From an uncultured Bacteroidales bacterium (lineage in GTDB: Bacteria; Bacteroidota; Bacteroidia; Bacteroidales; UBA932), in contig ONCE01000003.1 of assembly GCA_900316245.1 (NCBI GenBank), positions 62,001 to 126,000 of the forward strand: a stretch of 64,000 nucleotides of DNA, written 5' to 3'. Shown here piece by piece: positions 1 to 8,368 of this stretch. Each line of letters opens with the position of its first letter. Position 1 is the stretch's first letter. Under the pieces are notes generated by a model. The model ran no database searches. It saw only the letters and a list, made by a program, of their open reading frames with translations, and was not told where the DNA came from. Both the position numbers and the translations under genes were made by a program.

Positions 1-1238
1 AGCAGGGCATCTTTGACATGGTGGAAGCCTTCCAGCAGACCCGCTTCTACCGCAACAGCTACGGCCTGCTGCACGGCCTCATTACGGGCTATTTCCAAAT
101 TCCGGCCATCCGCTTTGAAGCGGGTCCCTGGGCCCAGTTTGTCTCCTACAACGAGACCGAAGGGGTCAAGTTGAAGTTTGGAGGAAGGACCTATAAGACT
201 TTCTCGGAAGTGGTGCGCCTGGGCGGCTACTTTGCGTATGGCCTGAGGGACAAAAAGCCCAAATGGCAGGCCTCGGCCGAATTTATGCTGAGCCGCAAGG
301 AGCATACCCGCAAGCTCTCCCTTACAGCCCGCCACGACTACAGCCAGTTTGGCAGCGCGGAGGGTCTGTTCTCGAACCAGACCGTGGTCACGTCCCTCGT
401 AGCCCGTTCCCACTCCAATCTCCAGAGTATGGTCCGGGCCTTCGACGTCCTGTACGAGCACGAGTTCAATCCTTCCGTCAATGCGTCCCTGGAGTGGACT
501 TCGGCCCGCGTCTGGGGTAGCGACCAGGTTCCTTTCATCAGGCCCGACGGAAGCGTCCAGGAAAGCTTTTCGGCCCATACCCTGCACGCCAAAGTGCGCT
601 TCTCCAAGGACGAGCGCGTATCCCGCAACACCTTCAAGAAGACCTACCTGTTTACCAAATATCCCATCTTCACCATCGATGTGATGGGCGGTATCAAAGG
701 CATTACCAAAGACGACATCTCCTACATCCGGGCCACCGCCAATCTCAATTGGAAAATCCCGTCCCACGCCATTGGATTCGGCCTTTTCAACCTGGAAGGC
801 GGCGCCATCTGGGGTAGCATTCCCTATCCCCTCCTCAAGATCCACGAGGGCAACCGGAGCTATTTCATGGACCGGTCGGCCTTTAGCCTGATGGACTATT
901 ATGAATTTGTTTCGGACCGCTGGCTCAGCGGCTTTTACGAGCATAACTTCAACGGATTCTTCCTGGGCAAGATTCCCCTTGTCAAGGAACTGGACCTGAG
1001 GGAAGTGGTCACAGCCCGCTTTGCCTGGGGTACCCTCTCCAAGGCCAACCGCGAAAACGCGCCCTTCCTGCTTCCTCCGGGTGCCGGAACCCTGGAAACT
1101 CCGTATGTGGAACTGGGTGTGGGCATAGCCAACATCCTCCGCGTACTGCGGGTAGACTTCTTCTGGCGAGTGACCCACCGCCTGCCGGAAGCCAAGAGAA
1201 ACTTCACCGTCAACATAGGATTTGACGTAGATTTTTAA
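1..1238 (+). CDS. DUF5686 family outer-membrane protein, C-terminal part
   Basis: The reading frame is open from the first bases of the window (codons in frame from base 3), so only the C-terminal ~410 residues are present and the start lies outside. The sequence is rich in alternating aromatic/polar stretches typical of beta strands, and ends in the DUF5686 signature region (PYVELGVGIANI, then RVDFFWR and a final aromatic residue F after NIGFDVD), as expected for an outer-membrane beta barrel recognised by BAM. Full-length members in Bacteroidota usually carry an N-terminal carboxypeptidase-regulatory-like (CarboxypepD_reg) domain, which would be upstream of this window. The family has no firm biochemical function. 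An AraC-type regulator follows 12 nt downstream on the same strand and may be cotranscribed. Confidence 0.8.
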   Translation, partial: QGIFDMVEAFQQTRFYRNSYGLLHGLITGYFQIPAIRFEAGPWAQFVSYNETEGVKLKFGGRTYKTFSEVVRLGGYFAYGLRDKKPKWQASAEFMLSRKEHTRKLSLTARHDYSQFGSAEGLFSNQTVVTSLVARSHSNLQSMVRAFDVLYEHEFNPSVNASLEWTSARVWGSDQVPFIRPDGSVQESFSAHTLHAKVRFSKDERVSRNTFKKTYLFTKYPIFTIDVMGGIKGITKDDISYIRATANLNWKIPSHAIGFGLFNLEGGAIWGSIPYPLLKIHEGNRSYFMDRSAFSLMDYYEFVSDRWLSGFYEHNFNGFFLGKIPLVKELDLREVVTARFAWGTLSKANRENAPFLLPPGAGTLETPYVELGVGIANILRVLRVDFFWRVTHRLPEAKRNFTVNIGFDVDF

Positions 1239-1249
1239 CCAGAACAGCT

Positions 1250-2011
1250 ATGAGACACATCATCCAGCAGCCCGTGTTGATCAAGCCCTACCAATACGCC
1301 GGCCACATCGAGAACCCCTTCGACTCGTTCACCCTGCCCATCATTCCCTTCTCATTCATGATGGAGGGCGAGGCTCTCGTAGAGGTGGACAACCAGAACT
1401 ACTATCTGTCTCCCGGCCAGTTCTTGCTCATTCCGGAAAACCACGCCATCACCGTGAAGCATGCCACCCAATGCAAGGGATACCACGGTTTCTTTCAGCT
1501 GAGTTTTCTCAAAGATGCCTCCTACCAGGTGCTGCGCCAGAGCAAACCCATCCTGCAGAGTTTCTGGTTTGACGATGCCGTGTTCATGGCCGCCCTTATG
1601 AAGCGGATGGTCACCGCCTATGAGGACAAAGACCTCAAGTTCCTTCAAAGCGCCATGGATCTGATTCTGGGACAACTCCGCCCCGGGGATCGCGTCACGG
1701 CCGTTCCCGAGAAGTTTCTCCAGCTGGTATTTGAAAAGGGAAAGACCCCGCTTACTGTATCGGAATACGCAGATATGCTGAGCGTTACGCCCAATTATCT
1801 CAATAAGGCCGTCAAGAACCGTACGCACCGTACCGCCATTGACTGGATTGAGATTGCCCGCATTAACATTGCCAAGAAACTGCTCAAGGATCCGGCCGTT
1901 TCCATTGCAGACATCTCCTCCCTGGTGGGCCTGCCGGACCAGTCTTACTTCTCCCGCTTCTTCAAGAAAAAGACGGGACAGACCCCGTCCGAGTTCCGCA
2001 ACGAGCTTTAG
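1250..2011 (+). CDS. AraC family transcriptional regulator
   Basis: This 253-residue protein has a cupin-like N-terminal ligand or dimerisation domain (about 1-150) and a C-terminal AraC-type double helix-turn-helix (about 155-253). The last part shows the family signature: ADISSLVGLPDQSYFSRFFK followed by KKTGQTPSEFR. The ligand is unknown. It begins 12 nt after the DUF5686 gene, so the two are probably cotranscribed; a role in regulating that gene is inference. Its stop codon overlaps the stop of the convergent trmO gene by 4 bp, leaving no room for a terminator between them. Confidence 0.88.
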   Translation: MRHIIQQPVLIKPYQYAGHIENPFDSFTLPIIPFSFMMEGEALVEVDNQNYYLSPGQFLLIPENHAITVKHATQCKGYHGFFQLSFLKDASYQVLRQSKPILQSFWFDDAVFMAALMKRMVTAYEDKDLKFLQSAMDLILGQLRPGDRVTAVPEKFLQLVFEKGKTPLTVSEYADMLSVTPNYLNKAVKNRTHRTAIDWIEIARINIAKKLLKDPAVSIADISSLVGLPDQSYFSRFFKKKTGQTPSEFRNEL

Positions 2012-2652
2012 CGCCAGCCGGTCACGGTCAAGACCCCGTTCTCCACACGGAACAGCACTTCCCTGCCTCCAAAGGGCATAGCGTACTCTTTCTCGGGCTT
2101 ATCCTGATAGGCGGGACGGGGATCCAGCGCCAGGACATCGGCCAGGGCCTCTCTGTCCAGCGGACAGTCTTCCGGAATCACCACTTTCAGCTTCTTCTCC
2201 GGGGCTTCGGCGGCAAAACCGCAGCGGGCATCGGGGAAACTGTCGGCATAGGCAATGTAGGGCTTGATGTCGTAGATGGGCGTTCCGTCCATAAGATCGG
2301 CCCCGCGCACCACCAGTTCCAGGTCGTCAACCTTAATGAGTTCCACGCAGGAAAGGCCTAAGGGATTGGGCCGATAAGGGGATCGCGTGGCCCAGACGCC
2401 CATAGCGGTGTTGCCGCCCAGACGGGGCGGACGCACGGTGGGCTGCCACTCCCCTTTGGCGGGCTTGTTGGCACTGAACCCCCAGATGAGCCAGAGGCGG
2501 CTGAATCCTTCCAGCCCTCTCAACGCTTCCCGTACCCGGTACTCGTCCGTAAACACTATGCGGCCTTCCAGTTTGGTAAGTCCGCTCTGGCGGGGAATCC
2601 CAAACTTGGAACCGAAAGGGCCCTTGTAATAAGCGACGGGCTTGATCTCCAT
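2008..2652 (-). CDS. trmO: tRNA (t6A37-N6)-methyltransferase TrmO (TsaA/YaeB family)
   Basis: TrmO methylates N6-threonylcarbamoyladenosine at position 37 of certain tRNAs, using S-adenosylmethionine. The 214-residue protein shows the family blocks FGIPRQSGL near residue 20, LIWGFSANK, RPPRLGGNTAMGVWATRSPYRPNPLGLS in the middle (SAM site, cited here as blocks RPPRLGG, GVWATRSP and RPNPLGLS), and DLMDGTPIYDIKPYIAYAD. Length and block order match full-length TrmO. It lies 2 nt downstream of the SEC-C gene on the same strand and is probably cotranscribed from the promoter at 3894-3901. The 3' end overlaps the AraC gene by 4 bp in convergent orientation. Confidence 0.9.
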   Translation of the reverse strand: MEIKPVAYYKGPFGSKFGIPRQSGLTKLEGRIVFTDEYRVREALRGLEGFSRLWLIWGFSANKPAKGEWQPTVRPPRLGGNTAMGVWATRSPYRPNPLGLSCVELIKVDDLELVVRGADLMDGTPIYDIKPYIAYADSFPDARCGFAAEAPEKKLKVVIPEDCPLDREALADVLALDPRPAYQDKPEKEYAMPFGGREVLFRVENGVLTVTGWR

Positions 2653-2654
2653 AA

Positions 2655-3884
2655 CTAGGAAAGGTATTTACCGTGACAACGGCAATAGCGGAGACCGCTG
2701 CCGCAGGGGCAGGGATCGTCCGGTGCCACGTGCGGGATGGCAAATCCGATGGGAATGCCTGCGGCCCCCAGGTCCGAGGCGAAACCGGCCGTGATGGTGG
2801 GCTCGGGCATCGTCCAGTGGGGATATTCCTCTGCAGCGGAGACCGGCTCCTCCGGGCGGGGCGTATGCCAGGCGGGCCAATCGGCCTTGCAAAGATTGGC
2901 TTCCGCAGCGCTGTGGCCGCAAAGAATCCACTTGGGAATGCTGTCGGCGTAATCGCTTACAATCTGGCAGCAGGCCAGCCAGCTGTCCTCGTCCAGTTCC
3001 GGACTCATCGGGCTGTCCATCAGCGGCTGGAAGAGGGCGTCGTTCTGTTCTACCGTATACTGGGCTTCCATCCACGTGTCGTGCTGGGCTTTCACCAGTT
3101 CGTAGCCTTCGTACCCCACGCGGCGGTACATCTGCTCCAGACGCATCCCTTCGGGCGTTTTAAGGCCTATGGTAAAGTAAGGCGCACCGGCACCGGCTTC
3201 CCGGGCTTCGGCCGCCGTAAAGGGCTTGAAATACTTCTGATGGAGTTCCTTGCGCTGGGTAAAGATTTCCTCCACGTTTTCCACGCAGGGAGAGCAGACA
3301 TAGTCTCCCCACTCGTCCGTGTAGCGGTACATCTTTACCAGCGGGCTCTGGTGCAGCATCTTGGAGAGTTCCTTGAAATCTCCCCCGCGGGCTTCCTCAA
3401 ACCAGTCCATCACCAGGTCGATGAAACGCTCGGTGGGCAGGATTCCATAGAGGTTCAGATAGCCCAGTCCCACGCGCTCCACTTCAAACTGGCCGCTCTT
3501 CTCGCAGGAACGCAGCACCTTGTCCACATCCGGAGCCACAATGTCGTACATCTCGCGGCTGATCCAGACTTTGTGGAAATTTTCGTCGGAATCGTCGTAC
3601 TGCACGAGGCCCGTGACCTCCAGAAGGGAGGGATAGTCTGCGAAATCCTGGTACTGGACCTTTTCCGGGCCGGCGTGCACCAGTTCCCTCAGAAGGCGCA
3701 CGTCCCGCTCCATCAAATGGGACATCCACCGGCGCGGCTGGGCGTGCAGGTAGGTGTGGAGCTGGTCCACCAGCTGGGACTTCCGCAGGCGGGGGCTGAG
3801 TTCACTTCCCAGGATGCTTCCCAGGTCCTCCAGCTCCACCTTCTGGAACCCGTCCAGGATGGTATGTAAAGTACGCTCTTCCAT
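2655..3884 (-). CDS. SEC-C motif-containing protein of unknown function
   Basis: The 409-residue protein has no recognised catalytic domain. Its C-terminus (last ~25 residues) is a SEC-C zinc-binding motif with the Cys pattern CPCGSGLRYCRCHG, also found at the end of SecA and in many uncharacterised proteins. The frame is open upstream to 4109, but the added N-terminus would run through the terminator and the palindromic element. The ATG at 3884 gives a normal N-terminus (MEERTLHTILDG) and sits 9 nt after a good -7 promoter box (TACCTTTG, 3901-3894), which supports this start. It is cotranscribed with trmO. SEC-C can mediate protein or ribosome contacts, but nothing here fixes the role. Confidence 0.75.
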   Translation of the reverse strand: MEERTLHTILDGFQKVELEDLGSILGSELSPRLRKSQLVDQLHTYLHAQPRRWMSHLMERDVRLLRELVHAGPEKVQYQDFADYPSLLEVTGLVQYDDSDENFHKVWISREMYDIVAPDVDKVLRSCEKSGQFEVERVGLGYLNLYGILPTERFIDLVMDWFEEARGGDFKELSKMLHQSPLVKMYRYTDEWGDYVCSPCVENVEEIFTQRKELHQKYFKPFTAAEAREAGAGAPYFTIGLKTPEGMRLEQMYRRVGYEGYELVKAQHDTWMEAQYTVEQNDALFQPLMDSPMSPELDEDSWLACCQIVSDYADSIPKWILCGHSAAEANLCKADWPAWHTPRPEEPVSAAEEYPHWTMPEPTITAGFASDLGAAGIPIGFAIPHVAPDDPCPCGSGLRYCRCHGKYLS

Positions 3885-3893
3885 ATGGGATTG

Positions 3894-3901
3894 CAAAGGT
3901 A
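3894..3901 (-). promoter_or_regulatory. Bacteroidales -7 promoter box for SEC-C/trmO
   Basis: On the minus strand these bases read TACCTTTG, an exact match to TAnnTTTG. The start codon of the SEC-C gene lies only 9 nt downstream, so the 5' leader would be very short or absent. Confidence 0.6.
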
Positions 3902-3953
3902 GTAAAAAAACGGGGATCCAGAATAAAAGGTTGATTTTTCTATGATAGGAAAA

Positions 3954-4044
3954 GATACCCTCCGGGGGGACTCCGTTCACTTCGTTCACTCCGGCCCCTC
4001 CCCCTACCCAGATGCGGGGGTGCATATGCCCCCCGGAGGGTATC
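3954..4044. repeat. 91-bp palindromic intergenic element (REP/MITE-like)
   Basis: A perfect 16-bp inverted repeat (GATACCCTCCGGGGGG at 3954-3969, its complement at 4029-4044) encloses 59 bp. The interior holds the short direct repeat GTTCACT (twice, within GTTCACTTCGTTCACT) and G/C-rich runs able to form a smaller inner hairpin (CCCCC ... GGGGG). It lies between the gcv operon terminator and the SEC-C promoter. It encodes nothing and resembles dispersed intergenic repeats, but no second copy is visible in this window, so its repeat status is inferred. Confidence 0.6.
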
Positions 4045-4054
4045 CCTTCCTTAA

Positions 4055-4087
4055 ATAAAAAAGAGGTGCCCAACAGAGCACCTCTAC
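4055..4087 (-). terminator. Intrinsic terminator of the gcv operon
   Basis: On the minus strand, a stem of AGAGGTGC / GCACCTCT (arms 4085-4078 and 4069-4062, 8-nt loop) is followed directly by a T run (4062-4057). It lies about 22 nt after the gcvPB stop codon. Confidence 0.85.
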
Positions 4088-4108
4088 AAATAATAACTTT
4101 ACGTAACA

Positions 4109-5515
4109 CTATAAAGTATCAAAGTACTTTAGGATAGGATTACGGGCTGCGGTGGTTTCGTCCGGTCGGGAGATGGGCGTGTTGTGAGGGGCTTCGTGCA
4201 GGATGTTGGGATCCTGGGCGGCCTCGTCGGCAATCTTTCTCATCACCTCGATGAAGGCATCCAGCGTTTCCTTGCTCTCGGTCTCCGTGGGCTCGATCAT
4301 CAGGGCCTGGTGGAACAGGAGCGGGAAGTAAATGGTGGGTGCGTGGAAACCGTAGTCCAGCAGGCGCTTGGCCACATCCAGCGTGGTGGCGCCGGGCACA
4401 TCGTCGTGGGCGCCGTCGTTGATGAGGCCGTCAAAAACGAACTCGTGCTTGCACACGCCTTCGATGGGCAGCTTGTACTTGTCCTTGAGGCACTCCTTGA
4501 TGTAGTTGGCACCCAGGACGGCGTACTGACCCACCTTCTGCAGATGGTCCTTGCCCAGGGAAAGGATGTAAGCATAAGCGCGCAGGATCACACCGAAGTT
4601 GCCGTGGAAACCGGACACGTGGAGCGACGGGATGCAATCGGCCAGATGCTGGGCCACACCCACGGGACCGCTGCCGGGACCGCCGCCGCCGTGAGGGGTG
4701 GAGAAGGTCTTGTGCAGGTTCAGGTGCATAATGTCAAAGCCCATATCGCCGGGACGGACCACACCCATCAGCGGGTTCATATTGGCACCGTCGTAGTACA
4801 GAAGGCCGCCAACGCCGTGCACCAGGGAGGCAATCTCCTGGATCTGGGTCTCGAACAGGCCCAGGGTGTTGGGGTTGGTCATCATAATACCGGCAATGTC
4901 CGGACCCAGCAGGGGCTTCAGGGCCTCCACATCAATGCGGCCGTTCTCCAGGGACTTCACCTCCACCACTTCCAGACCGCAGACGGCGGCGGAAGCGGGG
5001 TTGGTGCCGTGGGCGCTGTCCGGGACAATGACCTTGGTACGGGCCAGGTCTCCGCGGTTCATATGGTACTGGCGCATAATCATAAGGCCGGTGAGTTCAC
5101 CGTGGGCGCCGGCGCAGGGAGCGAACGTAAAGGTGTGCATACCGGTAATGGCAGCCAGGGCCTTGTTCATTTCCTCGTACACCTTCTTGACTCCGGGAAC
5201 CAACTCATCCTTCATCAAGGGATGCAGGCAGTTAAAACCGGGCAGGGCGGCCATCTCCTCGTTGATCTTGGGATTGTACTTCATGGTGCAGGAGCCCAGC
5301 GGATAGAAGCCGGTATCCACACCGAAGTTCATCTGGGAGAGGTTGGTATAGTGGCGCACCACATCAGGCTCGGACACCTGGGGCAGGCGCAGGGCGCTCT
5401 GACGCTTAAGGGCCGAAGGTACCTCGGGGGCGGCCGGATACTTGTTCACAGGCAGGGAGTAACCGCAACGGCCTTCCTGGGAGAGTTCGAAAACGAGTTT
5501 GTCGTAGTATTTCAT
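4109..5515 (-). CDS. gcvPB: Glycine dehydrogenase (decarboxylating) subunit 2 (P-protein, beta chain)
   Basis: This is the C-terminal half of the PLP-dependent P-protein. It decarboxylates glycine and passes the aminomethyl group to the lipoyl arm of GcvH in the cytosol. The 468-residue chain carries the PLP lysine (K269 in NLHKTFSTPHGGGGPG), the SAHGTNPASAA block near 168 and YYDGANMNPLMG near 240, as in GcvPB of two-subunit systems. It is the last gene of arginase-like-gcvT-gcvH-gcvPA-gcvPB, 3 nt after gcvPA. A clear AAGGAGG (5530-5524) sits 8 nt before the ATG, uncommon for this phylum. The operon ends at the terminator at 4055-4087. Confidence 0.95.
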   Translation of the reverse strand: MKYYDKLVFELSQEGRCGYSLPVNKYPAAPEVPSALKRQSALRLPQVSEPDVVRHYTNLSQMNFGVDTGFYPLGSCTMKYNPKINEEMAALPGFNCLHPLMKDELVPGVKKVYEEMNKALAAITGMHTFTFAPCAGAHGELTGLMIMRQYHMNRGDLARTKVIVPDSAHGTNPASAAVCGLEVVEVKSLENGRIDVEALKPLLGPDIAGIMMTNPNTLGLFETQIQEIASLVHGVGGLLYYDGANMNPLMGVVRPGDMGFDIMHLNLHKTFSTPHGGGGPGSGPVGVAQHLADCIPSLHVSGFHGNFGVILRAYAYILSLGKDHLQKVGQYAVLGANYIKECLKDKYKLPIEGVCKHEFVFDGLINDGAHDDVPGATTLDVAKRLLDYGFHAPTIYFPLLFHQALMIEPTETESKETLDAFIEVMRKIADEAAQDPNILHEAPHNTPISRPDETTAARNPILKYFDTL

Positions 5516-5518
5516 AGC

Positions 5519-6844
5519 CTAGCCCTCCTTTACAATAGAAACCAAACGGTCAACATCCTCCTTGCTGCGCTTTTCCGTCACGCAGAAGCTCACATAGCCT
5601 TCCTCGGTGGGATAGGCGGCGAAATAGCCGGCCTTCTCCAACTTCTCCTGCAGGGAACCGTTGCCCTTGTACTTGAGCACGAATTCCTTGAGGAAAGGCT
5701 GGCCGGGGAACACATCCTCGAACTTGCCGGTCTTCAGGAGTTCGGCCTTCAGATAATGGGCACCGTCCGTGGAGAGCTTGTTCACCTCTTTGAGGCCCTG
5801 GGGACCCATCAGAGAGAGGTAAATGGTGACCCAAAGGGCCATCAGGCTCTCGTTGGAGCAGATGTTGGAAGTGGCCTTTTCGCGCTTGATGTGCTGCTCG
5901 CGGGCCTGGAGCGTAAGGACAAAGACGCGGCGGCCTTCCTTGTCCGTGGTCTGACCCACGATACGGCCGGGCATCTTGCGCATATGGTCTTTCTTCACGG
6001 TCATAAAGCCCACATAGGGACCGCCGTAGCAAAGCGGGAGGCCCAGGGACTGGCCGTCACCCACGGCAATGTCTGCATCCCACTCGGCGGGCGTCTTGAC
6101 CACTGCCAGGGCCGAAGGATCGCAGTATTCCACCAGCACGGCCTTCTGGGCGTGGATGGCGTCTGCAAAGCCGCTGTGGTCCTCTACAATGCCGAAACGG
6201 TTCACCGAAGGGACAATCACGCCGGCTACGTCGTCCTTGGCCAGTTCGGCCTTCAGGGCCTCCAGGGAGGTCTGGCCGTTGGCAGCGGTAAGCAGGCCGA
6301 TTTCCACACCGTGGAACTTGGCATAGGTCTTCACCACATCCACCACATTGGGAAGGAGAGTGGAAGAGAGCAGCACGCGGGTCTTCTTACGGGTGCAGGC
6401 GATGGCCATCTTCATAGCCTCGGCGGCGGCAGTGGGGCCGTCGTACATAGATGCGTTGCAAACATCCAGGCCGGTGAGTTCGCAGAGCATGCTCTGGTAC
6501 TCGAAGATGTAGCGGAGCGTACCCTGGGAAATCTCACACTGATAAGGAGTGTAAGCCGTCAGGAACTCGCTGCGGGAGCACAGGTAAGGGATGACGGACG
6601 GGGTGTAATGGTCATAGGCACCCTGGCCCACAAACACCTTGAGCCGCGTATTCATAGCCTCCAGGGAGGCGAAATAGTCTCTGATTTCCTGCTCGGACAG
6701 GGCGTCCGGAAGGGCATAGGCACCCTTGTGCAGGAACTGGGCGGGAACGTCGCTGTAGAGATCCTCCAGCTTCTTCACGCCAATTCGGTCCAGCATGGCC
6801 TGGACATCGGCCTGCGTCTGCGGCAGGTACGGAAGGGAAGCCAT
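5519..6844 (-). CDS. gcvPA: Glycine dehydrogenase (decarboxylating) subunit 1 (P-protein, alpha chain)
   Basis: This 441-residue protein corresponds to the N-terminal half of the P-protein; it pairs with GcvPB to form the PLP enzyme. Visible family blocks are the N-terminal YLPQTQADVQAMLDRIGV, the YTPYQCEISQGTLRY region (about residue 100) and CYGGPYVGFM (about 265). It starts 3 nt after gcvH, whose last codons supply an AAGGAG (6856-6851) 6 nt before the ATG. Many Bacteroidales instead have a single fused GcvP of about 950 residues, so the split form is notable. Confidence 0.95.
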   Translation of the reverse strand: MASLPYLPQTQADVQAMLDRIGVKKLEDLYSDVPAQFLHKGAYALPDALSEQEIRDYFASLEAMNTRLKVFVGQGAYDHYTPSVIPYLCSRSEFLTAYTPYQCEISQGTLRYIFEYQSMLCELTGLDVCNASMYDGPTAAAEAMKMAIACTRKKTRVLLSSTLLPNVVDVVKTYAKFHGVEIGLLTAANGQTSLEALKAELAKDDVAGVIVPSVNRFGIVEDHSGFADAIHAQKAVLVEYCDPSALAVVKTPAEWDADIAVGDGQSLGLPLCYGGPYVGFMTVKKDHMRKMPGRIVGQTTDKEGRRVFVLTLQAREQHIKREKATSNICSNESLMALWVTIYLSLMGPQGLKEVNKLSTDGAHYLKAELLKTGKFEDVFPGQPFLKEFVLKYKGNGSLQEKLEKAGYFAAYPTEEGYVSFCVTEKRSKEDVDRLVSIVKEG

Positions 6845-6847
6845 CTT

Positions 6848-7228
6848 TTACTCCTTGATTAAGGCTTTGTAACCGGCGGCATCCAGCAGGTTGTCCAGCT
6901 CGGAGGCATCGGACATTTTCACCTTGATGATCCAGGCGCCGTAAGCGTCTTCGTTCACCTTCTCGGGGGTATCCTCGAGGTCGGAGTTCACTTCCACCAC
7001 GGTACCGGAAACGGGGCTGATGAGCTCGGAGGAGGCCTTCACGCTCTCCAGGGCGCCGAATTCCTCACCGGCGGTCACCTCATCGTCCACATCGGGCATA
7101 TCTACATAGGTGATGTCACCCATTTCCTTCTGAGCAAAGTCAGAAACACCGATAACAGCAATGTTACCTTCTACCTTTACCCACTCGTGGGACTCAGAAT
7201 ACTTAATTCCTTCAAGAATCTTAGACAT
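6848..7228 (-). CDS. gcvH: Glycine cleavage system H protein
   Basis: GcvH is the mobile lipoyl carrier that shuttles the aminomethyl group between the P, T and L proteins. The 126-residue protein has normal family length. The lipoylated lysine is K64 in the motif ALESVKASSEL, and the N-terminal YSESHEWVKVE block is also typical. It lies between gcvT (15 nt upstream) and gcvPA (3 nt downstream). No lipoate ligase or lipoyl synthase gene is visible in the window. Confidence 0.96.
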   Translation of the reverse strand: MSKILEGIKYSESHEWVKVEGNIAVIGVSDFAQKEMGDITYVDMPDVDDEVTAGEEFGALESVKASSELISPVSGTVVEVNSDLEDTPEKVNEDAYGAWIIKVKMSDASELDNLLDAAGYKALIKE

Positions 7229-7243
7229 AGTGTTTTGCGTTTT

Positions 7244-8362
7244 TTATTTTTTATAATTTGTTTGATAGAATCTCTTTTTGACCACCTTGCCGGGGAACAC
7301 CTTCTTGCGGATGCGGATGTTCAGCGGAGTATCCAGGGCGGCGTAGGCCTTGTCCACCAGGGCAAAGCAGATGCTCTTGTCCAGGGAAATGGAATGGTAA
7401 CCGGTGGTAACCACACCTACCTCGGTTTCATTGTCCAGTTCCACCGGGTAACCGGCACGCGGAATGGCCTTGTCTTCAATCTCGATGCCCACGAGTTTGC
7501 GGGTGAGGTTGCCGGCCTTCTGATCCAGCAGGGCTTCCTTGCCGATGAAGTCTTTCTCAAACTTGCAGAACATACCCAGACCGGCCATTACCGGGCTGAT
7601 ATCCTGGCTGAGTTCGTCTCCGTACAGGGGCAGACCTGCCTCGAAGCGGAGGGTGTCGCGGCAACCCAGACCGCAGGGCTGGACGCCGGCCTTGAGGAAG
7701 CAGTTCCAGATTTCCACGGTATTGGCAGGGGTGGTATAGATTTCAAATCCGTCTTCTCCGGTGTAGCCGGTACGGCTCAGGATGAGACGCTGGCCTTTGT
7801 AAAGGACGTCGCAGAACTCATAGAAGCCCAGTTTGGCAGCCTCGTTGTAACCCAGCACCTTGATGAGGGTTTCTTCGGCCTTGGGGCCCTGCAGGGCAAT
7901 CTGTCCCCAGGCGGGAGAGGCGTTCTCCACCTTGCACTTGAAGCCCTTGGCGTGATCCTGGATCCAGGCGAAGTCCTTGTCGATGTTGGCGGCGTTCACC
8001 ACCAGCAGGAAATGCTCGGGCTCGAACTCGCGGTAAACCAGAAGATCGTCCACGGTGCCTCCGTCCGGGTAGCACATCATGCCGTAGAGCACCTTGCCGG
8101 GCTCATAACCGCGGATATCGTTGGTAAAAATGTGATTGATGAAGGCTTCGGCCTCCGGTCCCTCTACAAAGATTTCTCCCATATGGGACACATCGAACAT
8201 ACCTACATTCTGCCGCACGGCGTTGTGCTCAACGGCTATGCCGTCGTACTGGATGGGCATCATAAAGCCGGCGAAGGGGCTCATCTTGGCGCCCAGGGCC
8301 ACGTGTGCATCGTACAGGCATGTGCGCTGCAGCTGTTCCTCAGGGATGATAACGTCTGACAT
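7244..8362 (-). CDS. gcvT: Aminomethyltransferase (glycine cleavage T protein)
   Basis: GcvT transfers the methylene group from aminomethyl-GcvH to tetrahydrofolate, releasing ammonia. The 372-residue length fits the family. Recognisable blocks are FAGFMMPIQYDGIAVEHNAV near residue 30, FDVSHMGEI near 55, LSRTGYTGEDGFEIY in the middle and the C-terminal barrel region with ARAGYPV-like IPRAGYPVEL. It follows the arginase-fold gene by 6 nt, so the operon promoter probably lies upstream of that gene rather than directly before gcvT. Confidence 0.95.
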   Translation of the reverse strand: MSDVIIPEEQLQRTCLYDAHVALGAKMSPFAGFMMPIQYDGIAVEHNAVRQNVGMFDVSHMGEIFVEGPEAEAFINHIFTNDIRGYEPGKVLYGMMCYPDGGTVDDLLVYREFEPEHFLLVVNAANIDKDFAWIQDHAKGFKCKVENASPAWGQIALQGPKAEETLIKVLGYNEAAKLGFYEFCDVLYKGQRLILSRTGYTGEDGFEIYTTPANTVEIWNCFLKAGVQPCGLGCRDTLRFEAGLPLYGDELSQDISPVMAGLGMFCKFEKDFIGKEALLDQKAGNLTRKLVGIEIEDKAIPRAGYPVELDNETEVGVVTTGYHSISLDKSICFALVDKAYAALDTPLNIRIRKKVFPGKVVKKRFYQTNYKK

Positions 8363-8368
8363 GTTGTG

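Noticed and set aside
3885..4109. N-terminal extension of the SEC-C protein
   Set aside because: It would translate a terminator, a palindromic element and a promoter; the ATG at 3884 is better placed.
4184..6862. 892-codon open frame on the plus strand opposite gcvPB/gcvPA
   Set aside because: It is antisense to two clear enzymes; its product is His/Gly/Gln-rich with no domain. High GC and codon bias keep the opposite strand free of stops.
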